Source: Legionellales bacterium (GTDB lineage: Bacteria > Pseudomonadota > Gammaproteobacteria > UBA1113). From it: a stretch of 64,000 bases of DNA. Positions 1 through 8,560 of this stretch are shown in pieces. The notes under the pieces were generated by a model that saw nothing but the letters and a program-made list of their open reading frames with translations, did not search any database and was not told the DNA's origin. A program made the translations under genes and the position numbers. Each line of letters begins with the position of its first letter. The stretch's first letter is position 1. The stretch covers positions 1 to 64,000 of the forward strand of contig PAPY01000038.1 in NCBI GenBank assembly GCA_002709565.1, written 5' to 3'.

Positions 1-81
1 GTACAACTGCAAAGATAAAATCCCCGCATTTAACGCCGAAAAACTCAGATTATACCAAGCTGCCGACCACGTATAGGGGGT

Positions 82-99
82 TGGTTAATTGACGCTTAC
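82..99 (+). repeat. Inverted repeat arm, copy 1
   Basis: An 18-bp sequence beginning TGGTTAATTGACG that recurs perfectly in reverse orientation at 5817-5834. The two arms bracket the J-domain gene together with its promoter. This may be a transposon end or a dispersed intergenic repeat; no transposase is visible between the arms. Confidence 0.6.
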
Positions 100-107
100 C
101 AATTACC

Positions 108-170
108 TGATCAACATCGTGCAAATCAATGATCAAGATCATGAAAATCCTTGATCAACATCGTGCAAAT
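108..170. repeat. 19-bp direct repeat pair
   Basis: The 19-mer starting TGATCAACATCG occurs at 108-126 and again at 152-170, separated by 25 bases that contain further GATCA/TGATC-rich sequence. The copies are identical. Function unknown; a binding site array or recombination scar are both possible. Confidence 0.6.
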
Positions 171-201
171 ACGCACACCAGCTCATAGAACAGGATCAAA
201 A

Positions 202-250
202 TGCCGGCACTGTGAATCGAACCTACGACCGGCTGATTACAAATCAGCTG
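202..250 (-). pseudogene. Degenerate 3' half of a tRNA-Thr(TGT)
   Basis: Read on the minus strand, this contains a perfect 17-nt anticodon arm (stem GCTGA/TCAGC, loop TTTGTAA, anticodon TGT), followed by a variable region, a T-loop TTCGATT and an acceptor-like TGCCGGC plus discriminator A. The whole D-arm side is missing, being replaced by unrelated A/T-rich sequence, and the T-stem no longer pairs, so it cannot be a working tRNA. Phage- and island-type integrases commonly recombine in tRNA 3' halves, so this may be an old attachment-site scar. It differs from the intact tRNA-Thr(CGT) at 14747-14822, so it came from another tRNA-Thr gene. Confidence 0.55.
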
Positions 251-298
251 CCACAAAATGAAAAAATCTTGTAAAATCAACATATTAACCCGGGTTTG

Positions 299-376
299 CT
301 GTCTAATGTACTTGTTCTAAATACCCCCGAATTATCGCGATCTTTGGTGATCTTGGGTCGGTTTTGTTAGACAGTT
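299..376. repeat. Repeat A with CTGTCTAA termini
   Basis: Positions 344-376 form a 33-bp sequence that recurs with one mismatch at 6066-6098 in the same orientation. The segment 299-374 additionally begins with CTGTCTAA and ends with its exact complement TTAGACAG, giving a 76-bp unit with 8-bp inverted ends. It begins 11 bp beyond the J-domain gene stop codon. It may be an insertion-sequence end or an integron-like recombination site. Confidence 0.5.
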
Positions 377-387
377 CGCTAGTTTGC

Positions 388-3300
388 TTAAATCCGCATT
401 TTGCTTGCCCTCAGCGAACTAATAAGCTGCCTCGTCGGGGAAGACTCACTTACCTCCGATGAAAATGACAACATATTTCGAGGAAAAAATACCGTATGTT
501 GATTCGTAACAGAGTCGTCTTTGTCTGGCGTTTGACGTGTTTCTAACCACTCCCGGACAACTTCACTAACTGTTACTTTGTCATCGCTTCTACGCAATTT
601 GTTCTTTAATGTGGCAAGAGACCTTTTCTTTCGCTCAGGAGAAAACAAGAACAGACCTTTAGAATAAGGAATATTATCAAGCTTCTCACAGATATGCTCT
701 TTAGTAGACTTTTCTGGTGATAATGTCTCCAAACGCTGCCTTGCTTCGTCAGCAATATTTCGTTTATTGACTGATCCAAAGAAATGATCAGCATAGCCAC
801 GAAAATAAGCTTTGAAGCCTGTAAATGGCACAATTAATGGTGATACAAGAATCGCCGGCAAAAGCAGCAATCCACCTAAGACTGCATTAGCATAGCTACG
901 TAAACGAGGCCGAATAGGTATAGACGTTGGGCTAAGGAGAGCTCGACATTTTTCCTGAAATAATTGATTGAGCCTATGTGTATCAGCAGGTGTCACAGGA
1001 TCATCTTCGTTGTCAAATTTAAACTCTTTAAGTGCAGCTACAAGAGTTTGTGACATACCATTCGCTGTCTGGCGAAGAGCTGACACTAATTGTTGATGGT
1101 TTGTTTTTCTTGATTCTTCATAAAATGGAGTATGAATCTCCGTTAAATAATTATTCCAGTACTGGTGAGACAGGAAGTTATTAATCAATTCGGCATATCG
1201 TAATGGATCTGAGGACATATAAACAAAGTCATGCAGAGCTTTTGAAGCTGGATACTGCTCAACCAGCTGTTCATTGACTAGAGATGAACCAGTATTCTTG
1301 AGTGTCCACAACATTGTTTTTGGGTATTCACACCTGTTAAGTGAGCTAAATATATACTGACTTTCGATATGTCGTCTTTCAAAATATCTTGCTATCGGCT
1401 TTTTATTTAGAAGATTTGCACAAGTATCTGTTAATGATAATAGCTCAGGTGATGATATGTAACCTCTTTTAACCAGCTGATATAAGCCTTGCTTCTGCCC
1501 AAGCAAGCTTATAATAGATACTGGAAGTCTGAGAAATACATCAAATGAAACTTTACCCTGCTCCGTTAGCTCAAATAAAGCAGAGATTGTTTTTCTATCA
1601 CCCTCACAGTGAAGACGGGATGAAATTACTATTGAGGATAACTGCGTTCTTACTGAATCATTACTCTTAACCGCTTCAAAAACTCTATGTATGGCCGAGT
1701 ATATCTGAGAAACTTGTTCATGTTCACTACTCACTTCAGGGTTGGACATCTCCTGTTTGTCCCTAGTATCGACAGATCTTAACAAACAATTTAAACTTAT
1801 TTCCAATAGCGATAAAGCTGATTCATATTCCAACAGCTCTTCAAGGCTTCCAATCAAGTTACACAGCTCTTGATTGCTCACAGAAGAAATAAGTTCATCC
1901 GTGATCATTTCAGGAGATAAATTACACAAATACTCTCTAAATAGTATTGGATAATTCACAATTTCACCAAGAGGCAGCAATGGCCGTCTATCAACAATAA
2001 GCGCTAGTAACTCTAAGCGTTCCTGTGAGTTTTCCTTAGTATTACCGAAAGCTCTACCTACGATCGAAACCACACCAACTGGAATAACATTTCCTGAAAG
2101 AAGTTTTCTCAGTGCTGTTAATAATAGCGAGAAGGCATTAGAATTAGCTGATAAATCATAATTTTCCAGCGCTTCAAGTAGCTTATACAATCTCTGGTTA
2201 GTCATTGATGAAGTGAGCTCATAATAGTTTGTATCTGAAGGTAAGTTAGATAAATATTCGGCAAACAACATTGGACACATTGCAAGAGAATCAGGGCAAA
2301 TTTCTCGCGGCGAATTATTTATAAGATTGAATAATGCTTTTCTGAGTTGAAGTTTGCCCCTGATTTTTTTGTAAATATTCTCTATCGTAAATAGAGAATT
2401 ATCAGTAACTTCAAAATCGGACAATAATCGCTTAGATGCAAACAAAATTAGAGAGGGCACCAGCTCAAAGTCAAATAAGTCGTTAAGACAAAGCACTTGT
2501 AGAAGCTGACATAAATACTCATGACTAGCTGGTTCAACAAGCTCCAGAAGCTCATTTTCATGAGAAGTCTTCGCCAGATAATCAGCCAAAAAACCCGGAT
2601 ACTTAACTAACCACTTGGGCTCAAAATGGCGACCCAAGAAGAACTTCCTTGATAATTGACGCGAACACTCAGTATCAAATAACACACACCTACTGACAAA
2701 TTCAGCAAGATTAGATTTATTTTCAACTTTTTGGAAAATATCAATTAACTCATCTATCTCATCGCATCTAGCCTCCTTTGGAAGCTCAAGCAATTTATCA
2801 TAGACAGCTTCAAGCTCCGTATTATTCTCAATACCACCAATATCTGCGCCTAGAATTGTGCCTAATCGAGATTTGCACTCCATCAACACACCATCATGGT
2901 TAATTCTAACAGTTACGAATGTATTATGTTCGTCACCAACAAGTGTATTGACACGCATAGATATATGGAGCTTTTCAGTCATCATCTCAGTCATGAAAGG
3001 CAGTATTTCATCCCCAATTTTGCAGTAAATTCTTTCAAGCTTGTCACCCGGAATAGTGCCTTGATATTTTTGAAGGTAATAAACTGCAAAGCCCAACTGA
3101 TATTCTTCGGGAGTAATTCCGTCTGCGTGCGCCTTGTCTTCTATTTTGACAAGGCGCCTTGTTATTGCATTAGATAACACAGACTGATTTTTATTGAGTA
3201 CAATACGAACAATATGGAAGGTGAGGTTTGGATTCTTTGAATAATATGATTCAAGCAATTGCATGACCCAGTCACTCATGCCAGATAACATGATGGCCTC

Positions 3301-5643
3301 TGGCAAGCCCTGAATATCACGTGCTACATATGAGCCATCATCCTTAAGTATTGAGTGGATATAGACATATGCCTCAGCTTTCTCTCTTGCAACCTTATTT
3401 CTGGTTAAGTTCCCTAATAACTCATGCCTTCTAACGAGCTCGGGCGAAAAACCATCACATAGAGGCTCAGATAAAATCTTGGTAAATATTTTGTCTGCTG
3501 AAATAGTATCACCACGCTCCTCTGCTTCACAATAATTATGAAGTGCATTGCGGTATTTTTTTTGCTCGCCCTTATAGCTCCTATGCAAAAAATTTAAAAA
3601 TGCTCTTTTATATACTGCATTAGTAATGTGATTCATTAATTGATAACAAACTGCACCATCAAGAACTTTATAAAATTCAACCGAATTACATCTATGTATT
3701 GCTGCGCAAAGGATCCAGTTAACATATCCATGAGCCCCCCCAACATTTACTGTTAAGAACGGTGAAATATCTACTCCAAACTGTGCGAGCTTCAAAACAG
3801 ATGGCGAGCATGCTTCCGCTAAATCAACATTATCACTTATGGCCTGACAAAAACGTAGAACTAATACGTTAGGCAAAACGTAATTGATTCGTTTTAACAC
3901 GAAAGGGTTTTCTACAAGCAGCTCAAGTAGGCGAACCATTACATTGCCATCTCCTTTTATATAGAGCAGATCATCATAAAACCCCGTGCTAACTATCAAC
4001 TCGTTAAATGTAGTTATATCGATTGATACTCTATTGTCACTAGAATCAGAAGTTTCTTCACTGGAGCTTGATTTGTGTACGTGTGAGTTTAACTCATTAA
4101 GTGCACGTATTAGCTTTTGTCTATCAGCTGACAGGCTCATGGGTCGCAAGCAAGCATCCTCCGTAAAGTCCTTCAGTAAATCAACCCATACTTTCCTTGG
4201 CAAAGTATAAGGCTGATCACTTTCACAATTTTCATCAAGCAACTCCCAACATTTGTTATTTTTTACAAACGCAACAGCCTTTTCTTCGGAGTTATTAAGG
4301 GTACGCAAAAAATATTGGTTTCCAATAACCAACTTTAAACAATATTTACCTGCCGCAGATAATGGCCGTGGGAACTCAACACCAATTAAGACAGCATACT
4401 TCGCAAAATCATCGATAACATCCGGGTTACAATCGAGTAGAGTTCGCAAAAAAACCATTTCGCGCTCAGCAATGACTGGTGTCTTTTTAAATAGTGATGA
4501 TTCTGGTAATAGCCTAATAAAGGCAATTGACTTAAAGACGACAGTGTCCAAATATTTATCGGAGCAATTAATTAGCTCATCGTCTGAAAATACATTTCTA
4601 ACCATTAACCAACATTCAAGCCATGTATCATGATTATTTTTGCAAAAGTCTAAACAAAAATCTAAACCAACCCTCCTCATTACTTCTATTATTGGCTTGA
4701 TATCAGCCTCATCAAGCTCACAATCTAGCAAGCTAAAAAAAGACTTTTCAGAAAAAAGTTCTCTAACCAAAAGGTAATCTTCAGCTTTCCGATGATATCT
4801 TTTATATTTATCTAGCAACTTTGTATTTGTCTCTATATCGAGCTCTTGTGCAAAGCGTAAAGCTTCTGAGGGAGTTAGATACTTTATGTGAGGAACTTCG
4901 AATAGCTTATAGATAAACTTCTTACAATAGGCAGACAGCAGAAAGAAACCTTCTATATCAAGTGAAGAAATCGCATCATCAAAGTTATCAACAAAGGCAT
5001 CAAGAGCTTCTTTATCGTCTTTGAGAAGTCCTAAAAATTCAGCAAAGTAATTTTTTATATTTTTTAAGAACAGCTTAACCAATGACGCACTAGCAAATTG
5101 CTCAAGCAAGTCAGGGTCATCTTTAACTTCTTTAAAAACACTAAATACAAGTTCAATAAAAACGCTTTCATCATAATTCGATAATAACGATGGTAAGTTT
5201 AGCATTTTTAGGCCAAACTCAACTCGACTTGTTGCTAACTGCATTAGTGCATCGGAAGATAAGTCTGCATTACGCATTAATGAACCGATGCTAATATGCG
5301 GTCTTTGTTTATAGAGAATTATTGAGGTTTCATCGCTTAAGTGGTCACTGCTGAACGATGCCGTCACCTCATCAGTGTAGACACCAATTTCTTCAGTGTC
5401 TTCAGCGTTTAGTAAAGGATTTTTATCAAGCTGTTTATCATGCTGGCAACGCAAATCTTCATCCGATAGGACATCATATGCTTCTTTCAGTCGCTTAAAG
5501 GCCGTTGATTTTAGTCCACCATTTTTATCCGGATGATATTTCAACGCCAATTTTCGGTAGGCTTTCTTGATATCATCATTTGTTGGATTAACGCTACGTT
5601 CCAGTTCTAGGATCTTGTAATAGTTGATAAGTTTTCCTGACAT
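388..5643 (-). CDS. Giant J-domain (DnaJ-like) solenoid protein, 1751 aa
   Basis: The N-terminus is a J domain (about residues 7-70) with an intact HPD motif at 37-39, which in this family recruits and stimulates an Hsp70 such as DnaK. The rest matches nothing I recognise and looks largely helical. Three tandem repeats of about 108 residues start near residues 1012, 1120 and 1228, each with a recurring (Y/C)P..F..(E/D)YL motif, consistent with an alpha-solenoid. Near residues 1581-1610 there is a strongly hydrophobic stretch (LGGLLLLPAILVSPLIVPF) that could form a membrane hairpin, followed by a basic 140-residue tail. The ATG is preceded by GGAGGAAAGGAG and a good promoter lies at 5707-5734. 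The gene is very A/T-rich compared with the core genes. Large J-domain proteins of this kind are seen in intracellular bacteria; delivery into a host is only a guess. Confidence 0.85.
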   Translation of the reverse strand: MSGKLINYYKILELERSVNPTNDDIKKAYRKLALKYHPDKNGGLKSTAFKRLKEAYDVLSDEDLRCQHDKQLDKNPLLNAEDTEEIGVYTDEVTASFSSDHLSDETSIILYKQRPHISIGSLMRNADLSSDALMQLATSRVEFGLKMLNLPSLLSNYDESVFIELVFSVFKEVKDDPDLLEQFASASLVKLFLKNIKNYFAEFLGLLKDDKEALDAFVDNFDDAISSLDIEGFFLLSAYCKKFIYKLFEVPHIKYLTPSEALRFAQELDIETNTKLLDKYKRYHRKAEDYLLVRELFSEKSFFSLLDCELDEADIKPIIEVMRRVGLDFCLDFCKNNHDTWLECWLMVRNVFSDDELINCSDKYLDTVVFKSIAFIRLLPESSLFKKTPVIAEREMVFLRTLLDCNPDVIDDFAKYAVLIGVEFPRPLSAAGKYCLKLVIGNQYFLRTLNNSEEKAVAFVKNNKCWELLDENCESDQPYTLPRKVWVDLLKDFTEDACLRPMSLSADRQKLIRALNELNSHVHKSSSSEETSDSSDNRVSIDITTFNELIVSTGFYDDLLYIKGDGNVMVRLLELLVENPFVLKRINYVLPNVLVLRFCQAISDNVDLAEACSPSVLKLAQFGVDISPFLTVNVGGAHGYVNWILCAAIHRCNSVEFYKVLDGAVCYQLMNHITNAVYKRAFLNFLHRSYKGEQKKYRNALHNYCEAEERGDTISADKIFTKILSEPLCDGFSPELVRRHELLGNLTRNKVAREKAEAYVYIHSILKDDGSYVARDIQGLPEAIMLSGMSDWVMQLLESYYSKNPNLTFHIVRIVLNKNQSVLSNAITRRLVKIEDKAHADGITPEEYQLGFAVYYLQKYQGTIPGDKLERIYCKIGDEILPFMTEMMTEKLHISMRVNTLVGDEHNTFVTVRINHDGVLMECKSRLGTILGADIGGIENNTELEAVYDKLLELPKEARCDEIDELIDIFQKVENKSNLAEFVSRCVLFDTECSRQLSRKFFLGRHFEPKWLVKYPGFLADYLAKTSHENELLELVEPASHEYLCQLLQVLCLNDLFDFELVPSLILFASKRLLSDFEVTDNSLFTIENIYKKIRGKLQLRKALFNLINNSPREICPDSLAMCPMLFAEYLSNLPSDTNYYELTSSMTNQRLYKLLEALENYDLSANSNAFSLLLTALRKLLSGNVIPVGVVSIVGRAFGNTKENSQERLELLALIVDRRPLLPLGEIVNYPILFREYLCNLSPEMITDELISSVSNQELCNLIGSLEELLEYESALSLLEISLNCLLRSVDTRDKQEMSNPEVSSEHEQVSQIYSAIHRVFEAVKSNDSVRTQLSSIVISSRLHCEGDRKTISALFELTEQGKVSFDVFLRLPVSIISLLGQKQGLYQLVKRGYISSPELLSLTDTCANLLNKKPIARYFERRHIESQYIFSSLNRCEYPKTMLWTLKNTGSSLVNEQLVEQYPASKALHDFVYMSSDPLRYAELINNFLSHQYWNNYLTEIHTPFYEESRKTNHQQLVSALRQTANGMSQTLVAALKEFKFDNEDDPVTPADTHRLNQLFQEKCRALLSPTSIPIRPRLRSYANAVLGGLLLLPAILVSPLIVPFTGFKAYFRGYADHFFGSVNKRNIADEARQRLETLSPEKSTKEHICEKLDNIPYSKGLFLFSPERKKRSLATLKNKLRRSDDKVTVSEVVREWLETRQTPDKDDSVTNQHTVFFPRNMLSFSSEVSESSPTRQLISSLRASKMRI

Positions 5644-5706
5644 CTCCTTTCCTCCACTATTTGGAAACTATTATTATAAAATGAAATAGCTTTAAAGCGC
5701 TTAGGC

Positions 5707-5734
5707 ATTATACGCTAATTTGAAAAATTATCAA
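5707..5734 (-). promoter_or_regulatory. Sigma-70 promoter for the J-domain gene
   Basis: On the minus strand there is TTGATA (5734-5729), 16 bases, then a perfect TATAAT (5712-5707), about 60 bp upstream of the start codon. Confidence 0.65.
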
Positions 5735-5816
5735 ACGGTCGCACGATTTTTTTGAAGCATATATTACACTTGTCAAAAAAACCAATAATATCAACCAGTT
5801 GGTTTTATAGTTTTGC

Positions 5817-5834
5817 GTAAGCGTCAATTAACCA
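5817..5834 (-). repeat. Inverted repeat arm, copy 2
   Basis: This is the exact reverse complement of positions 82-99 (18 of 18 bases). It lies upstream of the J-domain gene promoter, so the pair encloses the gene with its regulatory region. Confidence 0.6.
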
Positions 5835-6065
5835 GCTGCTATTCAAAGGTGGCATGTAGGCGCAGTTTCACACCCTCCCTGAAAATGAATGACGTCGTCC
5901 TGGCGCTGCTTTCACAGTCTCCTCTGAGGTACCTGAACCTTTGTTAATATGTAAAAGTTTCGACTTGATCTGACACATTGTATTTATCGAACAGTTTAAT
6001 TGTCAGCTAAATACAAATTCATTTATTACTCAGCCTGTTTCGTGTCCTGATAGTCTGAGCCCATA

Positions 6066-6098
6066 TTGGTGATCTTGGGTCGGTTTTATTAGACAGTT
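6066..6098. repeat. 33-bp direct repeat, copy B
   Basis: Matches 344-376 with a single G/A difference, same orientation. It lies 80 bp beyond the stop codon of the coiled-coil gene, just as copy A lies 11 bp beyond the stop of the J-domain gene. The CTGTCTAA partner seen at 299 next to copy A is not found exactly here. Confidence 0.65.
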
Positions 6099-6178
6099 TT
6101 GATGAGCTCATAAAATATCCCACACGAATACTATCCGGGTTGTGTGTTCAAAATAACATGTCGCACTATGTTCGCTTA

Positions 6179-8491
6179 CTAACCAGAACTTCGCGCCTTA
6201 ACCTGGAGTTTTGGCTGACCATCACCACTGACTGTAGAACCAGCCTTAGCAGCAGACTGCTCTTCCTGGCGTCTTGGGCTGTGCAAGGGTGAGTCTGGTG
6301 CAACAGGGGAACCCTGTGGCCGTGATGATGATTTTTCTTCATTTCCACCACCAAGCTTCATCTTATCTCGCTCTCGCTGTTCTCGCCTAAATTCCTCCAT
6401 CATCCTTTTCATATCTTCTGCAGCTTCTCTTGCCGCCTTTGCATCTGCCTTTGCTTGTTTGGCTTGCGTCTCCGCTGACTCTGCGCGGGTCTCTGCTGAC
6501 TCTGCTCGGGTATCCGCTGACCTCGCATCTGCTCTGGCCTGTTTCGCATCTGCACTTGCTGTGTCTGCTTTCTTATTAGCCTCAGCTGCTCTCTCTCGCG
6601 TTTTCTGTGCACTATCAATGAGCGCTTGCTTCTCCTGTGGAGAGGTTACTCGTAATAATTCCGTCATTAGCGATATAGTCTCAGCATTAATAACATGCCC
6701 CTTATCTGTCACCGCTAGTCTCATAGCATTCAATAAAGTATCCCAGCGCTTCTTACGCACTTTGACGCTGGACTTATCCGAAAGCCAATGCTGCAATCTA
6801 TCGCTATCAGCTAACATCTGGCTATTCATACCCTCGGAATCGGCATCACAAACACCCGTAACACCATAAAAACCTTTCCATAAGGTCTTATTCTCAAGCT
6901 TTTCTTGTACTAATGTTGCGTGTGAATCAATCCACTGCTTAATTGCAGCCTCATTAGCTCGTTCTTCTTCCTGCAATACCCATTTATCTGAATGCGTAAG
7001 CAGTAAAAGTTTTTTTCTTGCTTTATTGAGTGCTGTATTTAATGACTGAACCTTCTTAACATAAGTTGCCACTGCTTCAGCGTCACCCTCTGGCAGCGAG
7101 GCTCGCATTGCAATCACAACCTCAATGCCTGAAGCTGTCATTGCTGAATAATCAAGTAGCGCCCTGTCTAGCACTTGTTTAAATGGCTGCATAGCAGCGT
7201 CAAATTCAGCTTCACTTAATGAGCTCGTCGGAAAGCGCCAACTTCGCTTTTTTGGATGGATACTTTCTAAACCCGCATTGCTCTGCCCTAATAAAAGCTC
7301 GATATTATCCATGCACTGGACTGCTTCAGCAAATTTCTTTGGATTAGATGCTCTTTTGAAAATAATATGATTACCGGTATTAGATTTCGTGGCAGCCTGT
7401 GTGTTAGGCACTGGAGATACAATCATCGCTGTTTCAAGGTTATCAGTATCAACACCACCGTTGACTCTAGGGCTTGACGCTTTAGGAACACCCCTTTGGT
7501 CTGGCTTTTTTGCCTCAGGACGTGGCGGCAACTCTACCTGAGTAACGTCAGGAAATTCAACGGGCTTGATGCCCCCTATCGCCTTTACATGGGTTTGGAG
7601 TGCTGAAAGCTCAGCCTCACTTATCAATTCACCGCTATCAAGTTTTTTAAGCAATTGGTCATGCTCACTGACAACCAGTGCTTGGCGTTCACGTCTACGC
7701 TGTACCTTCGCTTGAGCGCCCTCAAATAGACGCCAAAAACCTAACAACAAGCGTGAAAAAATGTTTTTATCTAACTCATCATCCCATGTCTCTCGGATAC
7801 CAGGAAGCTTGTCCTCGCTAAAAGCTAACAGCTGTTGATTTTTGACAGTTAGTATGACATCTTGATTCTTCTGGCTCCAACGCCCCCCAGATACTTTCTC
7901 AATTTCGGCGCGCTGAGCCAATAGCAAACTATAATGTTGCCCCTGAGCCAACACTAATGCTTTTTTCCTAGGGTCACTATCGTCTGCTGATAACTTACCA
8001 AAATCTTGGCTAAACTGTTTCATTTCACGAATAGCATTAGTACCGTCATTATCGGTGAGAAGTGGTTTCAGTTTTTCTATATCTTGAAAGTTCTCAATTT
8101 TATCCAATAAGTCTAGCCATTGCTCGGAGTCATTGTCGTTAGTTAGCGCTTTTGTCTTAGTTAACTCCCACAGCGTATGACATAACCCATAAAACCAGAG
8201 CTCAGGCGATAACTTTTTATCTAAAACACTGTCAATGTCGTCAAAGGGATTTTGCTTGGATAAAGCGTTAAAAACATACGTTGCAGTGAGTTGGTTCTCT
8301 TTTTCAGTAGTAACTTCTGCTCTACGCTGGTTTTCAGTGTGCTGCCGATAAGCTTGGCCAAGCCATTGACGCCATTCGACAGCTAGCCGCGCCCGCCAAA
8401 AATGTGCGCGTTTTTTGCCCAGCTCACTCAGGCTTTTCTCAAAAGAAACAGGCCATGCTGGCAGGTTTAGGTATTTACTCGGTGCTGGCAT
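6179..8491 (-). CDS. Coiled-coil effector-like protein, 770 aa
   Basis: I do not recognise the family. The first 600 residues are helical and polar with no clear domain. From about residue 615 comes an Ala/Glu/Arg-rich coiled coil with heptad-like units (AETRAES twice), then a Glu/Arg-rich stretch (EEFRREQRERDK) and a Ser/Pro-rich tail. Residues about 634-741 are encoded by a 323-bp sequence nearly identical to the 3' part of the upstream ankyrin gene. I chose the ATG at 8491, which has AGGAG eight bases upstream, over a GTG one codon earlier. The gene follows the ankyrin gene by about 55 bp on the same strand, so co-transcription is likely. No signal peptide or membrane segment is evident. 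A glutamate-rich stretch plus small polar residues at the C-terminus resembles Dot/Icm-type secretion signals, which is suggestive only. Confidence 0.8.
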   Translation of the reverse strand: MPAPSKYLNLPAWPVSFEKSLSELGKKRAHFWRARLAVEWRQWLGQAYRQHTENQRRAEVTTEKENQLTATYVFNALSKQNPFDDIDSVLDKKLSPELWFYGLCHTLWELTKTKALTNDNDSEQWLDLLDKIENFQDIEKLKPLLTDNDGTNAIREMKQFSQDFGKLSADDSDPRKKALVLAQGQHYSLLLAQRAEIEKVSGGRWSQKNQDVILTVKNQQLLAFSEDKLPGIRETWDDELDKNIFSRLLLGFWRLFEGAQAKVQRRRERQALVVSEHDQLLKKLDSGELISEAELSALQTHVKAIGGIKPVEFPDVTQVELPPRPEAKKPDQRGVPKASSPRVNGGVDTDNLETAMIVSPVPNTQAATKSNTGNHIIFKRASNPKKFAEAVQCMDNIELLLGQSNAGLESIHPKKRSWRFPTSSLSEAEFDAAMQPFKQVLDRALLDYSAMTASGIEVVIAMRASLPEGDAEAVATYVKKVQSLNTALNKARKKLLLLTHSDKWVLQEEERANEAAIKQWIDSHATLVQEKLENKTLWKGFYGVTGVCDADSEGMNSQMLADSDRLQHWLSDKSSVKVRKKRWDTLLNAMRLAVTDKGHVINAETISLMTELLRVTSPQEKQALIDSAQKTRERAAEANKKADTASADAKQARADARSADTRAESAETRAESAETQAKQAKADAKAAREAAEDMKRMMEEFRREQRERDKMKLGGGNEEKSSSRPQGSPVAPDSPLHSPRRQEEQSAAKAGSTVSGDGQPKLQVKARSSG
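6268..6590 (-). repeat. 323-bp duplicated C-terminal cassette, copy 1
   Basis: Aligns without gaps to 8621-8943 (offset 2353 bp) with six mismatches by my reading. It encodes the coiled coil and most of the Ser/Pro-rich tail of the 770-aa protein. Inside it a 21-bp unit coding for a heptad is itself repeated in tandem. Confidence 0.85.
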
Positions 8492-8530
8492 CACAGTACT
8501 CCTACTGCTGTCATTATTGTGTCATTTTAC

Positions 8531-8560
8531 GCCCCTCAAGGGGCCCTGTCTAGGCAGGGC
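8531..8560. other. Paired hairpins between two effector-like genes
   Basis: Two adjoining GC-rich palindromes: GCCCCT-CA-AGGGGC at 8531-8544 and GCCCTG...CAGGGC at 8543-8560. They overlap by two bases and lie at the end of the ankyrin gene. No T-run follows in either direction, so a Rho-independent terminator is unlikely; RNA stability or processing is possible. Confidence 0.45.

Larger units (their letters stand above)
1..387. other. Accessory-block edge, no complete gene
   Basis: This stretch has no complete gene. Positions 2-76 read open on the plus strand up to a TAG and could be the last 24 codons of a gene that begins left of the window; this is too short to identify. Further in lie a perfect 19-bp direct repeat, one arm of an 18-bp inverted repeat, a degenerate tRNA-Thr half and a 33-bp repeat next to the stop codon of the following J-domain gene. 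The density of repeats and gene scraps fits the edge of a mobile or rearranged block. Confidence 0.5.
5644..6178. other. Intergenic region upstream of the J-domain gene
   Basis: There is no credible gene in these 535 bases. They contain the promoter of the J-domain gene, an 8-bp hairpin AAAACCAA/TTGGTTTT (5778-5806), the second arm of the 18-bp inverted repeat (5817-5834) and the second copy of the 33-bp direct repeat (6066-6098). No clear terminator follows the coiled-coil gene that ends at 6179. Confidence 0.5.

Noticed and set aside
2-76. C-terminal end of a transposase at the window edge
   Set aside because: Only 24 codons of open frame; not enough to assign any family.
8531-8560. Rho-independent terminator between the ankyrin and coiled-coil genes
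   Set aside because: Two good stems but no following T-run; co-transcription is more likely.
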